Below, one piece after another: positions 36,766-44,724 of a DNA stretch of 64,000 bases. The first letter of the stretch is position 1. Each line of letters begins with the position of its first letter. The notes under the pieces were generated by a model, which had not been told where the DNA came from, made no database searches, and saw nothing but the letters and a program-made list of their open reading frames with translations. Origin of the DNA: Lachnospiraceae bacterium. Lineage in GTDB: Bacteria; Bacillota_A; Clostridia; Lachnospirales; Lachnospiraceae. The stretch spans positions 32,412 through 96,411 of the forward strand of contig JAFQCI010000025.1 of the NCBI GenBank assembly GCA_017416505.1, given 5' to 3'. Both the position numbers and the translations under genes were made by a program.

Positions 36766-38016
36766 ATGGCAGTGGTTCAAATAAGGGGAAAAAGTAAGTT
36801 ATCCGGAGAAGTCATGGTTTCTGGTTCTAAAAATTCGGTACTTCCAATAATGGCGGCTAGTGTGCTTTGTCAGGGAGTGACCATATTGGAGCATTGTCCA
36901 GACATCAGTGATGTTCATGATATGATAAAGATATTAGAGTCTTTAGGGGCGAAAGTTTCTTTTGAAGCCGGGACTTTAAAAATCGATACAACGAACCGGA
37001 CAGAACAGGAAGTCCATGAGGAAGATGCAAGAAAAATCAGGGCATCTATTTTATTCCTAGGTCCTTTGTTAGCAAAGGATAAAAAGGTAAAAATCGGTTA
37101 TCCCGGAGGATGTAAAATTGGAAAAAGACCCATTGATATACATGTGGATGGATTGATGCACCTAAATGCCGGATTTATGATGGGAAAGGATTATCTTGTA
37201 TGTGAAACCTTTGTCCTGGTAGGAGAGCATGTGAAATTACGATATCCTAGTGTTGGTGCTACCCAAAATATCATGATGGCAGCCACTTTGGCAAATGGAA
37301 AGACCGTGATTGAGAATGCGGCAAGAGAACCGGAAATCGTTTATCTGGCAAGACATTTGAGAAATATGGGTGCTGATATTTCTGGTGAAGGAACTTCCGT
37401 GATTACCATTTTGGGAGTGGAGGAACTTCATCCTTGCACCACCGTAATTCCTAATGACCGGGTAGTGGCAGCCACTTATTTGATCCTTGCTCATGTTACC
37501 CAATCAGAGATTTCCATTTCTCCTATTTCGGATACCAGTGATATTCATGATGTAATTTCTCTGCTTCAAGATGCAGGGGGAGTGATTACACAGAATGAAA
37601 ATATACTTACTTATCATCCGACTTCGATGAGCCTTCCGATAAAGATAGAAACAGGACCATTTCCGAAAGTACCAACGGATATTCAGTCCATGACCATGGT
37701 AATGGGAATTACTGCAACAGGTGAAAGCAGTATTCGTGAAAGTGTTTTTGAAAATCGATTTGCTTTTGTAGATGAAATGCGGAAAATGGGAGCCGATATT
37801 AAGGTGGAGGGAGAAGTTGCTTTGGTAAAAGGTCCGCAAAAATTATATGGAGCTTCCGTTTTTGTACCAGATTTAAGGGCAGGTGCTGCACTTTGTATCG
37901 CTGCTCTTGTGTCTGAAGGAGTAACTAAGATTTCTAATTGGGAATTAATTGAGCGGGGATATGAAAATTTTGCACAGAATCTGCTTCAGTTGGGGGCAGA
38001 CATTGAGTATTGTTGA
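36766..38016 (+). CDS. murA: UDP-N-acetylglucosamine 1-carboxyvinyltransferase
   Basis: First committed enzyme of peptidoglycan synthesis; transfers enolpyruvate from PEP to UDP-GlcNAc. It has 416 residues. KNSVLPIMAAS at the N-terminus, the Cys motif GYPGGCKIGKRPIDIHVDGL with the catalytic, fosfomycin-reacting cysteine, and EVPTDIQ-like FPKVPTDIQSM. A second copy may exist elsewhere, as is common in Firmicutes. It occupies the place where murG is usually found between ftsW and divIB. The start codon has only weak SD pairing (GGATTGGA). Confidence 0.94.
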   Translation: MAVVQIRGKSKLSGEVMVSGSKNSVLPIMAASVLCQGVTILEHCPDISDVHDMIKILESLGAKVSFEAGTLKIDTTNRTEQEVHEEDARKIRASILFLGPLLAKDKKVKIGYPGGCKIGKRPIDIHVDGLMHLNAGFMMGKDYLVCETFVLVGEHVKLRYPSVGATQNIMMAATLANGKTVIENAAREPEIVYLARHLRNMGADISGEGTSVITILGVEELHPCTTVIPNDRVVAATYLILAHVTQSEISISPISDTSDIHDVISLLQDAGGVITQNENILTYHPTSMSLPIKIETGPFPKVPTDIQSMTMVMGITATGESSIRESVFENRFAFVDEMRKMGADIKVEGEVALVKGPQKLYGASVFVPDLRAGAALCIAALVSEGVTKISNWELIERGYENFAQNLLQLGADIEYC

Positions 38017-38043
38017 AAATAAGGATTTTTAAAGGGTGGTTGG

Positions 38044-38772
38044 ATGAAAAAGAAAAAAACACTAAGGAAGTTGATTTTACTTAGTTTTTTGTTGGGAATA
38101 GCGATTGCTGCCTATATCATAAGCACAAGATTTCAAATCAATGCTATTTCTGTGACAGGAAATGTCCATTATACGGAAGATGAAATCATTGAGTATGTGA
38201 CTTCGGATGGATATATTAATAATTCTTTGATTTTGTCCATTAAAAATAAAATATTTAAGATTGAGCCAATTCCTTTTATTGATAAATTTGAAATAGAATA
38301 TCTATCAAATAACAAAGTTGCAATCGTAGTTTACGAAAAGGCTATGGCAGGATGTACGGAGTATATGGGGGAATATGTTTATTTTGATAAAGATGGTATC
38401 GTGTTGGAAACTTCAACAAAGAGACTGGATGATATTCCCTGTGTATATGGAATTACATTTACATCCTTTACCTTACATGAACAAATGCAGGGTTCTGACA
38501 TAGAAAAATTTAAAGATGTACTTATCATAACCCAGTTGTTGCAAAAATATGATATTTCTATAGAGAATATAGAATTTGCAGAAGATGAACAGTTATTAAT
38601 GGTTACAGGGGACATTTCCATTCTTTTAGGAGATGATAATGATATGGAAGTAAAAATTGCAGAATTACAAAATATACTTCCGAAACTGGAAGGAAAAAAA
38701 GGAATTTTGCATATGGAAACTTATAGTAAGACAGATACTTACTTAAGATTTGAAACTATTTCAGAAGAGTAA
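38044..38772 (+). CDS. divIB: Cell-division protein DivIB/FtsQ
   Basis: Bitopic membrane protein of 242 residues: short basic cytosolic tail, membrane helix about 12-28, POTRA domain (INAISVTGNVHYTEDEIIEYV) and FtsQ-type beta domain (KVAIVVYEKAMAGCTEYMGE). It bridges early and late divisome proteins and FtsL/DivIC. AAAGGG-TGG precedes the ATG. The 234 bases to ftsZ carry a separate promoter. Confidence 0.9.
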   Translation: MKKKKTLRKLILLSFLLGIAIAAYIISTRFQINAISVTGNVHYTEDEIIEYVTSDGYINNSLILSIKNKIFKIEPIPFIDKFEIEYLSNNKVAIVVYEKAMAGCTEYMGEYVYFDKDGIVLETSTKRLDDIPCVYGITFTSFTLHEQMQGSDIEKFKDVLIITQLLQKYDISIENIEFAEDEQLLMVTGDISILLGDDNDMEVKIAELQNILPKLEGKKGILHMETYSKTDTYLRFETISEE

Positions 38773-38869
38773 AATAAGGAGAAAAAGCTTATGACAGGAG
38801 GTTCATTTTGTTTTATTTCGATTTGTAAATTATGAATGTAAACTATTACAAAAAAAAATCAAAAAATTG

Positions 38870-38898
38870 TTGATTATTTCGTGAAAAAATTATATGAT
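38870..38898 (+). promoter_or_regulatory. Sigma-A promoter of ftsZ
   Basis: TTGATT (38870-38875), 17-base spacer, TATGAT (38893-38898), about 108 bases upstream of the ftsZ start. It gives ftsZ a transcript independent of the dcw promoter. Confidence 0.65.
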
Positions 38899-38927
38899 AA
38901 TGAATGAGTGTATTTATGAAGATGGAT

Positions 38928-38954
38928 ATAAAGATATTGAAAGTATATCTTTAT
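38928..38954 (+). promoter_or_regulatory. Hairpin in the ftsZ leader
   Basis: ATAAAGATAT (38928-38937) and ATATCTTTAT (38945-38954), perfect 10-bp arms with loop TGAAAGT, no T tract. It lies between the ftsZ promoter and the Shine-Dalgarno at 38992. A/T only, so RNA stability is modest; role unknown. Confidence 0.5.
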
Positions 38955-39005
38955 GGAAGTACATAAATGATATATGTGTAGAAGAATATAAAGGAGGAAG
39001 CAGCC

Positions 39006-40160
39006 TTGCTTGAAATAAAATCTAACGAAGAAAGAACAAATGCGAAAATTATTGTAGTTGGTGTTGGCGGTGCAGGAAATAATGCTGTAAATCGTATGAT
39101 TGATGAAAATGTAGAAGGTGTAGAACTGATTGCGATTAACACAGACAAACAGGCATTGTCCTTATGTAAGGCACCGATTAAAGTACAAATCGGAGAAAAA
39201 CTGACGAAAGGTCTTGGTGCTGGTGCAAAACCTGAAATTGGTGCAAGTGCTGTAGAAGAAAATAGAGAAGAAATCATTGATTTAATTAAGGATGCGAACA
39301 TGGTATTTGTTACCTGTGGTATGGGCGGTGGAACCGGAACCGGTGCTGCTCCATTGGTGGCAGAAATGGCTAGAAATCTTGGTATCTTAACCGTTGGTGT
39401 AGTTACCAAACCTTTTGTTTTCGAAGGAAAGCCTCGTATGAACAATGCGTTATCTGGAATTGAGAAATTAAAGAGCAATGTTGATACTTTAATTGTAATT
39501 CCAAATGATAAGTTGTTACAGATTTGTGATAAGAGAACTTCTATTCCGGAAGCTTTAAGAAAAGCGGATGAAGTATTGCAACAAGGTGTACAAGGTGTAA
39601 CAGACTTAATTAATCGTCCAGGTCTTATTAATCTTGACTTTGCAGATATTCAGACTGTTATGAGAGATAAGGGTATTGCACATATCGGTATTGGTACTGC
39701 TTCCGGTGAAGATAAGGCAGTAGAAGCAATTAAACGTGCTATGGAAAGTCCTTTGTTGGAAACTACAGTTTCCGGTGCTACTGATATTATCATTAACTTC
39801 TCTGGTGATGTTGGTATCCAGGAAGCATACGAAGCAGTTTCTTATTTAACAGAAGTAGCCGGAGAAGATGTTGGTATTATCTTTGGTACTGTAGATAATG
39901 GTTCTGTTGGAGATGAAATCAGCATTACTATTATTGCTACCGGTTTACAGGAAGGTGCAGATAAAAAGAAAATTCCTACTTTTAGTGGACAACCAATTGC
40001 AGGAACTGCGGAAAGTGCAGCAACAAAGAATGTAGTAAAAGAAAAGACGGTAGCTGCCCCTCAGACTGCTCAAGTAGAACCAACCATTGCACAGCCTAAA
40101 GTTGGTTTGGATGGAGGAATTAAAATTCCAACATTCTTAAAAAGAGATAATAGAAAATAA
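39006..40160 (+). CDS. ftsZ: Cell-division GTPase FtsZ
   Basis: Tubulin-like GTPase of 384 residues forming the division ring. N-terminal [20 protein letters not shown], the tubulin signature [18 protein letters not shown] near residue 103, [18 protein letters not shown], and a variable linker followed by the C-terminal peptide [11 protein letters not shown] that binds FtsA, SepF or ZapA partners. TTG 39006 is the start: AGGAGG at 38992-38997 is eight bases upstream and the coding product then has the family length. Closes the dcw cluster; ftsA is absent. Confidence 0.96.
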   Translation: MLEIKSNEERTNAKIIVVGVGGAGNNAVNRMIDENVEGVELIAINTDKQALSLCKAPIKVQIGEKLTKGLGAGAKPEIGASAVEENREEIIDLIKDANMVFVTCGMGGGTGTGAAPLVAEMARNLGILTVGVVTKPFVFEGKPRMNNALSGIEKLKSNVDTLIVIPNDKLLQICDKRTSIPEALRKADEVLQQGVQGVTDLINRPGLINLDFADIQTVMRDKGIAHIGIGTASGEDKAVEAIKRAMESPLLETTVSGATDIIINFSGDVGIQEAYEAVSYLTEVAGEDVGIIFGTVDNGSVGDEISITIIATGLQEGADKKKIPTFSGQPIAGTAESAATKNVVKEKTVAAPQTAQVEPTIAQPKVGLDGGIKIPTFLKRDNRK

Positions 40161-40197
40161 GGCATAGAAAGAGAACTTATCTATGTGGGAAGTGATA

Positions 40198-40244
40198 AGC
40201 ACTTCGAATATTAGAGATAATCTGATATTCGGAGTGCTTTTTTT
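40198..40244 (+). terminator. Rho-independent terminator after ftsZ
   Basis: AGCACTTCGAATATTAG (40198-40214) / CTGATATTCGGAGTGCT (40222-40238), 17-bp stem with two imperfect pairs, seven-base loop, T run. Confidence 0.92.
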
Positions 40245-40267
40245 GTTTATGCAACCCGTCGGAGGGG

Positions 40268-40295
40268 AAGGAATTTATAAGTGAAATTCCTTTTC
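40268..40295 (+). terminator. Second terminator-like hairpin between ftsZ and spoIIGA
   Basis: AAGGAATTT (40268-40276) / AAATTCCTT (40284-40292), seven-base loop, T-rich end. Together with the hairpin at 40198 it insulates spoIIG from ftsZ transcription. Confidence 0.65.
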
Positions 40296-40323
40296 ATTTC
40301 AAAATATTTGCAGTTGGCAGAAT

Positions 40324-40356
40324 ATGACAATTTTCTTTTTGAAATTGGAATATAAT
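40324..40356 (+). promoter_or_regulatory. Candidate spoIIG promoter with wide spacing
   Basis: ATGACA (40324-40329), 21-base spacer, TATAAT (40351-40356). The Bacillus spoIIG promoter is known for a -35/-10 spacing of 22 bases and dependence on phosphorylated Spo0A. The -35 region here contains GACAATTTT, whose complement AAAATTGTC resembles part of a 0A box. The Spo0A link is inferred. Confidence 0.6.
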
Positions 40357-40405
40357 GGAAACACAAAAGGCGAAGGAGGGTACAGAAAATGTCTGGAGGT
40401 TTGTT

Positions 40406-41284
40406 GTGATACGTTATGTATACATAGATGTGTTTTTTATTGCTAATTTTATCATGGATTTTACTTTGCTAAAGCTATTAGAAAAAATGAGAAAGAAAAA
40501 AATAGGCATAAAAAGGAACCTTTTGGCTAGCAGCGTGGGGAGTTTAGGAGCCTGTTTTATTTATCTTTTAGGGCGTGGAACATCCGGATGGCTATCTATT
40601 TTAGGTGTATGGGTGTTATGCCAGTTTATGATTGTTCTTGCTTATGGAAAGCAAAATTTATGGTGGAATTTTTATGATGCCCTGTTACTGTTTACTTTGT
40701 CCTTTGTTTCGGGTGGTATCATGAATTATTTATATTATGGAACCGGAATAGGAAGATGGTTAAAAGAAAAAAGCGTTTTCATTACGATGATTGCTTTTTT
40801 CCTCTTTTCTCTTTTTTCTTATGTTCTGATTGGAAAGGGCATTGATATCATTCGGAAACAGGAAAAACTGATATCCTATAAAGTTCCCGTAATCATTGAG
40901 CGACAAGGGAAAAAAGTGAAAATACAGGGTTATATCGATACAGGAAATCGTTTGTATGAGCCTATTTCGCATAAACCGGTTATATTGGTGGAATTTGCCC
41001 CAGTTAAGTCCTTGTTTACAACAGAAGAAATAGAGTTTTTGGATTTCTGTCTGGAGCAGCAAGGAGAATTAGGAGAAGATTTCGATCTGAATCCTATGGC
41101 ATTTCGATTGATTCCATATCAATGTGCGGCAGGAAATACGGGCTTTTTTGTTTGTGTTTTTTATGATGGAATTTACATCGGTGAAAAAGGTGAAAAGAAA
41201 GAAAAAGGGTATATGGCATTGCAGAAGGAAAAACTTTCTTTAGAAGGGGAATATGAAGTGTTATTGCATACAGAATTGATATAA
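40406..41284 (+). CDS. spoIIGA: Sigma-E processing peptidase SpoIIGA
   Basis: Membrane aspartyl protease of 292 residues that cleaves pro-sigma-E in the mother cell after a signal from SpoIIR. Five N-terminal membrane helices (starting VYIDVFFIANFIMDFTLL) and a cytosolic protease half with the catalytic motif GYIDTGNRLYEP near residue 180 and IPYQCAAGNTGFF. GTG 40406 was chosen because GGAGG at 40395-40399 is six bases upstream; ATG 40355 overlaps the promoter -10. Lies 14 bases upstream of its substrate gene sigE. Confidence 0.93.
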   Translation: MIRYVYIDVFFIANFIMDFTLLKLLEKMRKKKIGIKRNLLASSVGSLGACFIYLLGRGTSGWLSILGVWVLCQFMIVLAYGKQNLWWNFYDALLLFTLSFVSGGIMNYLYYGTGIGRWLKEKSVFITMIAFFLFSLFSYVLIGKGIDIIRKQEKLISYKVPVIIERQGKKVKIQGYIDTGNRLYEPISHKPVILVEFAPVKSLFTTEEIEFLDFCLEQQGELGEDFDLNPMAFRLIPYQCAAGNTGFFVCVFYDGIYIGEKGEKKEKGYMALQKEKLSLEGEYEVLLHTELI

Positions 41285-41298
41285 ATGGAGGATAAAAA

Positions 41299-42048
41299 AT
41301 GAGTCAATATGAAGTTTGTTATAATGAAAATAGTAAAATTAAATTTAATATGGTAAGTAGTGTCAGGAATATTTTTCTACCTAAGGAGGGACAGATTCAT
41401 TATATAGGAGGTACGGAAATTCTTCCAGCTCCATTAGAGCCGGAGGAAGAGGTGAAAGTACTTGCCTGTCTAGGTGGAAAGCATGATAGCGAAGCTAAAA
41501 ATGTATTGATTGAAAGAAATTTACGTCTGGTGGTTTATATTGCGAAAAAGTTTGATAATACAGGGGTAGGAGTGGAGGATTTAATATCCATTGGAACCAT
41601 AGGGCTGATTAAAGCCATTAATACCTTTAATCCAAATAAGAATATTAAGCTTGCAACTTATGCTTCACGATGTATCGAAAATGAAATCTTAATGTATTTA
41701 AGAAGAAATAATAAAACAAAATTTGAAGTCAGTATTGATGAGCCTTTAAATGTGGACTGGGATGGAAACGAATTATTATTGTCGGATATCTTGGGAACGG
41801 AGGAGGATATTATATATCGTGATTTAGAGGATGAAGTGGATAAAAAACTGCTAAAGCGGGCAATTAGTACATTAAGTGACAGGGAAAAACTGATTATAAG
41901 TTTGCGTTTTGGCATTAATACAAAGGACGGAGAGGAAAGAACCCAAAAAGAAGTAGCAGACATTTTAGGGATTTCCCAGTCTTACATTTCTCGTTTGGAA
42001 AAAAAGATTATCAAACGTCTTAGAAGAGAAATGATAAAGTTATCCTAA
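41299..42048 (+). CDS. sigE: RNA polymerase sporulation sigma factor SigE (pro-form)
   Basis: Sigma-70 family protein of 249 residues. The first about 33 residues form a pro-sequence, ending before [18 protein letters not shown], which matches the YIGGSEALPPPL block directly after the known SpoIIGA cleavage site. Region 2 contains [19 protein letters not shown] and [19 protein letters not shown]; region 4 has [20 protein letters not shown]. Known as the first mother-cell sigma factor. GGAGG precedes the ATG. In Bacillus and most Clostridia sigG follows; here it does not. Confidence 0.96.
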   Translation: MSQYEVCYNENSKIKFNMVSSVRNIFLPKEGQIHYIGGTEILPAPLEPEEEVKVLACLGGKHDSEAKNVLIERNLRLVVYIAKKFDNTGVGVEDLISIGTIGLIKAINTFNPNKNIKLATYASRCIENEILMYLRRNNKTKFEVSIDEPLNVDWDGNELLLSDILGTEEDIIYRDLEDEVDKKLLKRAISTLSDREKLIISLRFGINTKDGEERTQKEVADILGISQSYISRLEKKIIKRLRREMIKLS

Positions 42049-42107
42049 GTGAAAAGGGGATAAATGTGTGAACGACAATGATAAAACCGGAGGTTTTGAA
42101 ATTTTTC

Positions 42108-42136
42108 TTGTTGTTTCAGTATGGATGAATTATAAT
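42108..42136 (+). promoter_or_regulatory. Sigma-A promoter of the EPSP synthase gene
   Basis: TTGTTG (42108-42113), 17-base spacer, TATAAT (42131-42136), 43 bases before the start codon. A weak AAAACC/GGTTTT hairpin (42083-42097) lies between it and sigE. Confidence 0.7.
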
Positions 42137-42179
42137 AGATACGGATTTGAAAGATGAATGTAGAAAGGTGCATAAATAT

Positions 42180-43466
42180 ATGGAACAATACAAAGTAAAT
42201 CCGGTGAAAAGTAAAATAGAGGGAGTTTTTGATTTTGTACCGGGTTCCAAGAGTATTACCAATCGGGCATTGTTGATTTGTGCTTTGGCAGATGGAACCA
42301 GTGTATTGAATGGAACATTGTTCAGTGATGATTCAAGATATTTTCTAAAGGCTTTACAAGAACTTGGATTTCATGTAGAGATAGAGGAAGAAAAAAAGCA
42401 GGTTACAGTACGGGGAGAAAATGGGCAGATTCCGAATAAATCTGGGAAGATTTATGTGGGAAGTGCAGGTACAGCAGCAAGATTTTTATCTGCAATGTGT
42501 GGTCTTTCAGATGGTGTTTATGAAATTCAGGCATCTTCACAAATGGAGAAGAGGCCAATGAAGCCTTTGTTTGAGGCATTGGAACAACTAGGGGCAAAGA
42601 TTACATACTTAAAAGAACCATATTATCTACCGGTAATCATAGAAGGAGCTGGAAAACAGAATACAGGAAGAAAAGAAATTTCACTTGATATCAGCAAAAG
42701 TACGCAGTTTTTAAGTGCTTTTTTAATGACCAGTGTGATGTGTAAGGAAGGTTTGAAACTGAAGATAAGCAGTGAAAAGAAAATCGGTTCTTATATTAAA
42801 ATTACTATGAATATGATGGAGGAATTTGGTGTAAAGGCGGACTTTAATGGAACAGAATATGTCATAGAAAAGAATGCCGGATACCAGGCAAAGTCATACT
42901 CTATTGAACCAGATGTTTCAGCAGCTTGCTATTTTTGGGCAATGGCAGCACTTACTAATGGTTGTGTAACCATAAAGAATATACATAAAGACAGTATGCA
43001 GGGGGATATGATGTTTCTTGATGTACTGGAGAGAATGGGATGTAGAGTTTCTGATACCGAAGAGGGTGTAAAGGTGGAAGGAACCCATAAGCTAAAAGGT
43101 GTAAGTGTGGATATGAATAATTTTTCAGACCAGGCATTGACCTTGGCAGCTCTGGCTGTTTTTGCAGATGGACCTACCCGAATGGAACATATCGGACATA
43201 TCCGATTGCAGGAATCAGACCGTTTAAGTGCCATTGCAACTGAATTAGGGCGAATGGGAATAAAAACGGAAGAAGAGGAGGATGCCATTACCATTTATCC
43301 TGGTAAGGTATCGCCGGCAGTAATAAAGACTTATGAGGACCATAGAGTAGCTATGGCATTTTCTTTGGTAGGTTTAAAAGCAGAGGGAATCATCATCGAT
43401 GACCCTATGTGTTGTAAAAAAACATTTGAAGAATATTTTCTTATTTTGGATAAATTGACAAAGTAA
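42180..43466 (+). CDS. aroA: 3-phosphoshikimate 1-carboxyvinyltransferase (EPSP synthase)
   Basis: Joins PEP to shikimate-3-phosphate in aromatic amino-acid synthesis. It has 428 residues, close to the E. coli enzyme. Motifs: PGSKSITNRALL, VGSAGTAARFLSAM, SDQALTLAALAVF with the catalytic Asp, IRLQESDRLSAIATELGRMG, YEDHRVAMAFSL and CCKKTFEEYF. In RLQESDR the family's Lys (RxKE(S/T)DR) is Gln, a substrate-site change to check. Solitary, with its own promoter and terminator. ATG 42180 has GAAAGG about 11 bases upstream; TTG 42147 is an unlikely longer start. Confidence 0.9.
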   Translation: MEQYKVNPVKSKIEGVFDFVPGSKSITNRALLICALADGTSVLNGTLFSDDSRYFLKALQELGFHVEIEEEKKQVTVRGENGQIPNKSGKIYVGSAGTAARFLSAMCGLSDGVYEIQASSQMEKRPMKPLFEALEQLGAKITYLKEPYYLPVIIEGAGKQNTGRKEISLDISKSTQFLSAFLMTSVMCKEGLKLKISSEKKIGSYIKITMNMMEEFGVKADFNGTEYVIEKNAGYQAKSYSIEPDVSAACYFWAMAALTNGCVTIKNIHKDSMQGDMMFLDVLERMGCRVSDTEEGVKVEGTHKLKGVSVDMNNFSDQALTLAALAVFADGPTRMEHIGHIRLQESDRLSAIATELGRMGIKTEEEEDAITIYPGKVSPAVIKTYEDHRVAMAFSLVGLKAEGIIIDDPMCCKKTFEEYFLILDKLTK

Positions 43467-43507
43467 GTGTAAAATAAGTTACTGTAATAAGGATAGTAAT
43501 GTAGAAG

Positions 43508-43545
43508 ATTCAAGGATGTATTGCATTCTTGAATTTTCTTTTTTT
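43508..43545 (+). terminator. Rho-independent terminator after aroA
   Basis: ATTCAAGGATG (43508-43518) / CATTCTTGAAT (43524-43534), 11-bp stem with one G-U, five-base loop, long T run. Confidence 0.88.
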
Positions 43546-43596
43546 AAAAAGATAAAGTAAAATACAAAAGATTTTAAGAAATGGATTGGAAAAACG

Positions 43597-44358
43597 ATGA
43601 AAAACATAATGATATTAGGAGTAGAGGAAGCAGAAACAGAAAATCTTCGAAGAATGATTATGGAAATGGAGGAGGGGAGTAAGATATACACAGTCCGCAA
43701 AACTGACAAGGCATATCAGATTGCATTAGAGCGAAATATTGATTTGTTTTTGGTGGATGTTAGCGCAGGGGAAAAAAGAACAGTAGAGGTTCTGGGGATG
43801 GTATTTATTGGTTCCTTGAGAGAGTTACCGCAATACTATTTTACTCCGGTTATTTTTTTGTCTTCTTTGGAGGAGGTGGAAATGTACGCCTATACCGTGT
43901 TAAAGTGTTATGGATATGTGGAAAGACCATATAGTATGGAAAAATTGGAGGCTATCATAGGGAAAGCGCTTATGTTTCCAGGGGTAGAAAAGAAAACAGA
44001 ATATGTGTTTTTTCGGAACAAGGGAATCTTTCATTATTTTCGAAAGACAGATATTGTTTATATTGAGAACATTCAAAGAAAGGTATGGATTCATACCGTA
44101 GATAAGGATGTAGAACTTTCTTATATTACCTGTCAAAAGATTTTAAATCATCTGGATTCAAAACGGTTTTTACAGTGTAGTAAAAATACCATAGTAAACA
44201 TGGAGTATATTGAAAATGTTGATTATACCAATCGTTATCTGGAAGTAAGAGGAAGAAGTGAAAAATTGGAAATCGGTTCTGTTTTAATCAAGCAATTTAG
44301 AAAAGAAATGAAAGAATACTGTTATGTAAAGAAGACAGGAGAATGTAGAATATTGTGA
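43597..44358 (+). CDS. LytTR-family response regulator (orphan)
   Basis: Protein of 253 residues. N-terminal receiver-like domain (about 1-125): MILGVEEAETENL in place of the usual acidic VDDE, phospho-acceptor-like Asp in IDLFLVDVSAG, Ser in VIFLSSLEEVE, and YVERPYSMEKL where the conserved Lys-Pro is Arg-Pro. C-terminal LytTR DNA-binding domain (about 140-240) with FRKTDIVYIENIQRKVWIHT and KRFLQCSKNTIVNMEYIENV. No histidine kinase gene lies near. It follows the aroA terminator and is followed by a hairpin-rich stretch. Targets are unknown; LytTR proteins commonly control secreted peptides or wall genes. Confidence 0.88.
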   Translation: MKNIMILGVEEAETENLRRMIMEMEEGSKIYTVRKTDKAYQIALERNIDLFLVDVSAGEKRTVEVLGMVFIGSLRELPQYYFTPVIFLSSLEEVEMYAYTVLKCYGYVERPYSMEKLEAIIGKALMFPGVEKKTEYVFFRNKGIFHYFRKTDIVYIENIQRKVWIHTVDKDVELSYITCQKILNHLDSKRFLQCSKNTIVNMEYIENVDYTNRYLEVRGRSEKLEIGSVLIKQFRKEMKEYCYVKKTGECRIL

Positions 44359-44369
44359 AATAAAAGAGT

Positions 44370-44497
44370 ATCCTGGCCCTTGAAGTAAGGGCACAGGATG
44401 TAAGACTGGTTACAAAGAGAAAATGAGAATGTAACCGAAAGATGCTGTAGTTAAAACAAGTACAGCAAAGAGAATAGATTATCATAGGAAATGATAA
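44370..44497 (+). ncRNA. Tandem hairpin region, possible structured RNA or 3' UTR
   Basis: Four consecutive stems with short A/G-rich linkers: ATCCTGGCCCTT/AAGGGCaCAGGAT (44370-44399, loop GAAGT), GGTTACA/TGTAACC (44408-44436), TGCTGTA/TACAGCA (44443-44467) and TTATCAT/ATGATAA with loop AGGAA (44479-44497). None is followed by T residues, but an A/T-only terminator comes at 44536-44563. No open reading frame of note covers it. No match to a known RNA family was recognised. The 366 bases between the LytTR gene and sigG consist of this, the terminator and two more hairpins. Confidence 0.45.
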
Positions 44498-44535
44498 CCG
44501 AAAATAAAAAATATTACGGATTTTGTAAAATATCC

Positions 44536-44563
44536 AAAAATATTATACAACAAATATTTTTTT
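44536..44563 (+). terminator. A/T-only terminator-like hairpin
   Basis: AAAAATATT (44536-44544) / AATATTTTT (44553-44561), eight-base loop, T run. It would end transcription of the LytTR gene together with the hairpin region. Confidence 0.5.
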
Positions 44564-44630
44564 GTAATGATATATTGTAGAAAAATGTGTGAAAATATAA
44601 TGAAACATTTTCTTTTTTGGATTTAACAAG

Positions 44631-44676
44631 AAAAAGTAGGACTATATTATAAAAATATAGTCGTTTTCTACTTTTT
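44631..44676. terminator. Bidirectional terminator between LytTR region and sigG
   Basis: AAAAAGTAG + GACTATATT pairs with AATATAGTC + CTACTTTTT with a five-base bulge GTTTT; A run on the left and T run on the right, so it can act in both directions between the converging genes. Confidence 0.75.
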
Positions 44677-44688
44677 ATTTTAACTACG

Positions 44689-44722
44689 CCTGTTTTATAC
44701 TTCTGATATTGTTTAAAACAGG
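44689..44722 (-). terminator. Hairpin directly after the sigG stop codon
   Basis: CCTGTTTTA (44689-44697) / TAAAACAGG (44714-44722), nine perfect pairs, three bases from the sigG stop. No clear T run on the minus strand; may act with the hairpin at 44631. Confidence 0.55.
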
Positions 44723-44724
44723 TT

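Noticed and set aside
38791..38835. 14-codon frame with AAGGAG nine bases upstream between divIB and ftsZ
   Set aside because: Too short to judge; no conserved pattern, and it lies before the ftsZ promoter. Could be chance.
40355..40405. Upstream ATG start of spoIIGA
   Set aside because: It overlaps the -10 box of the spoIIG promoter and adds 17 polar residues before the first membrane helix.
42083..42097. Terminator after sigE (AAAACC/GGTTTT)
   Set aside because: Only six pairs with a three-base loop and the T run is five bases away; too weak to call.
42929..43294. 121-residue minus-strand frame inside aroA, and similar frames inside groEL, rel and murA
   Set aside because: Frames opposite strong coding genes without ribosome-binding sites; shadows of the real genes.
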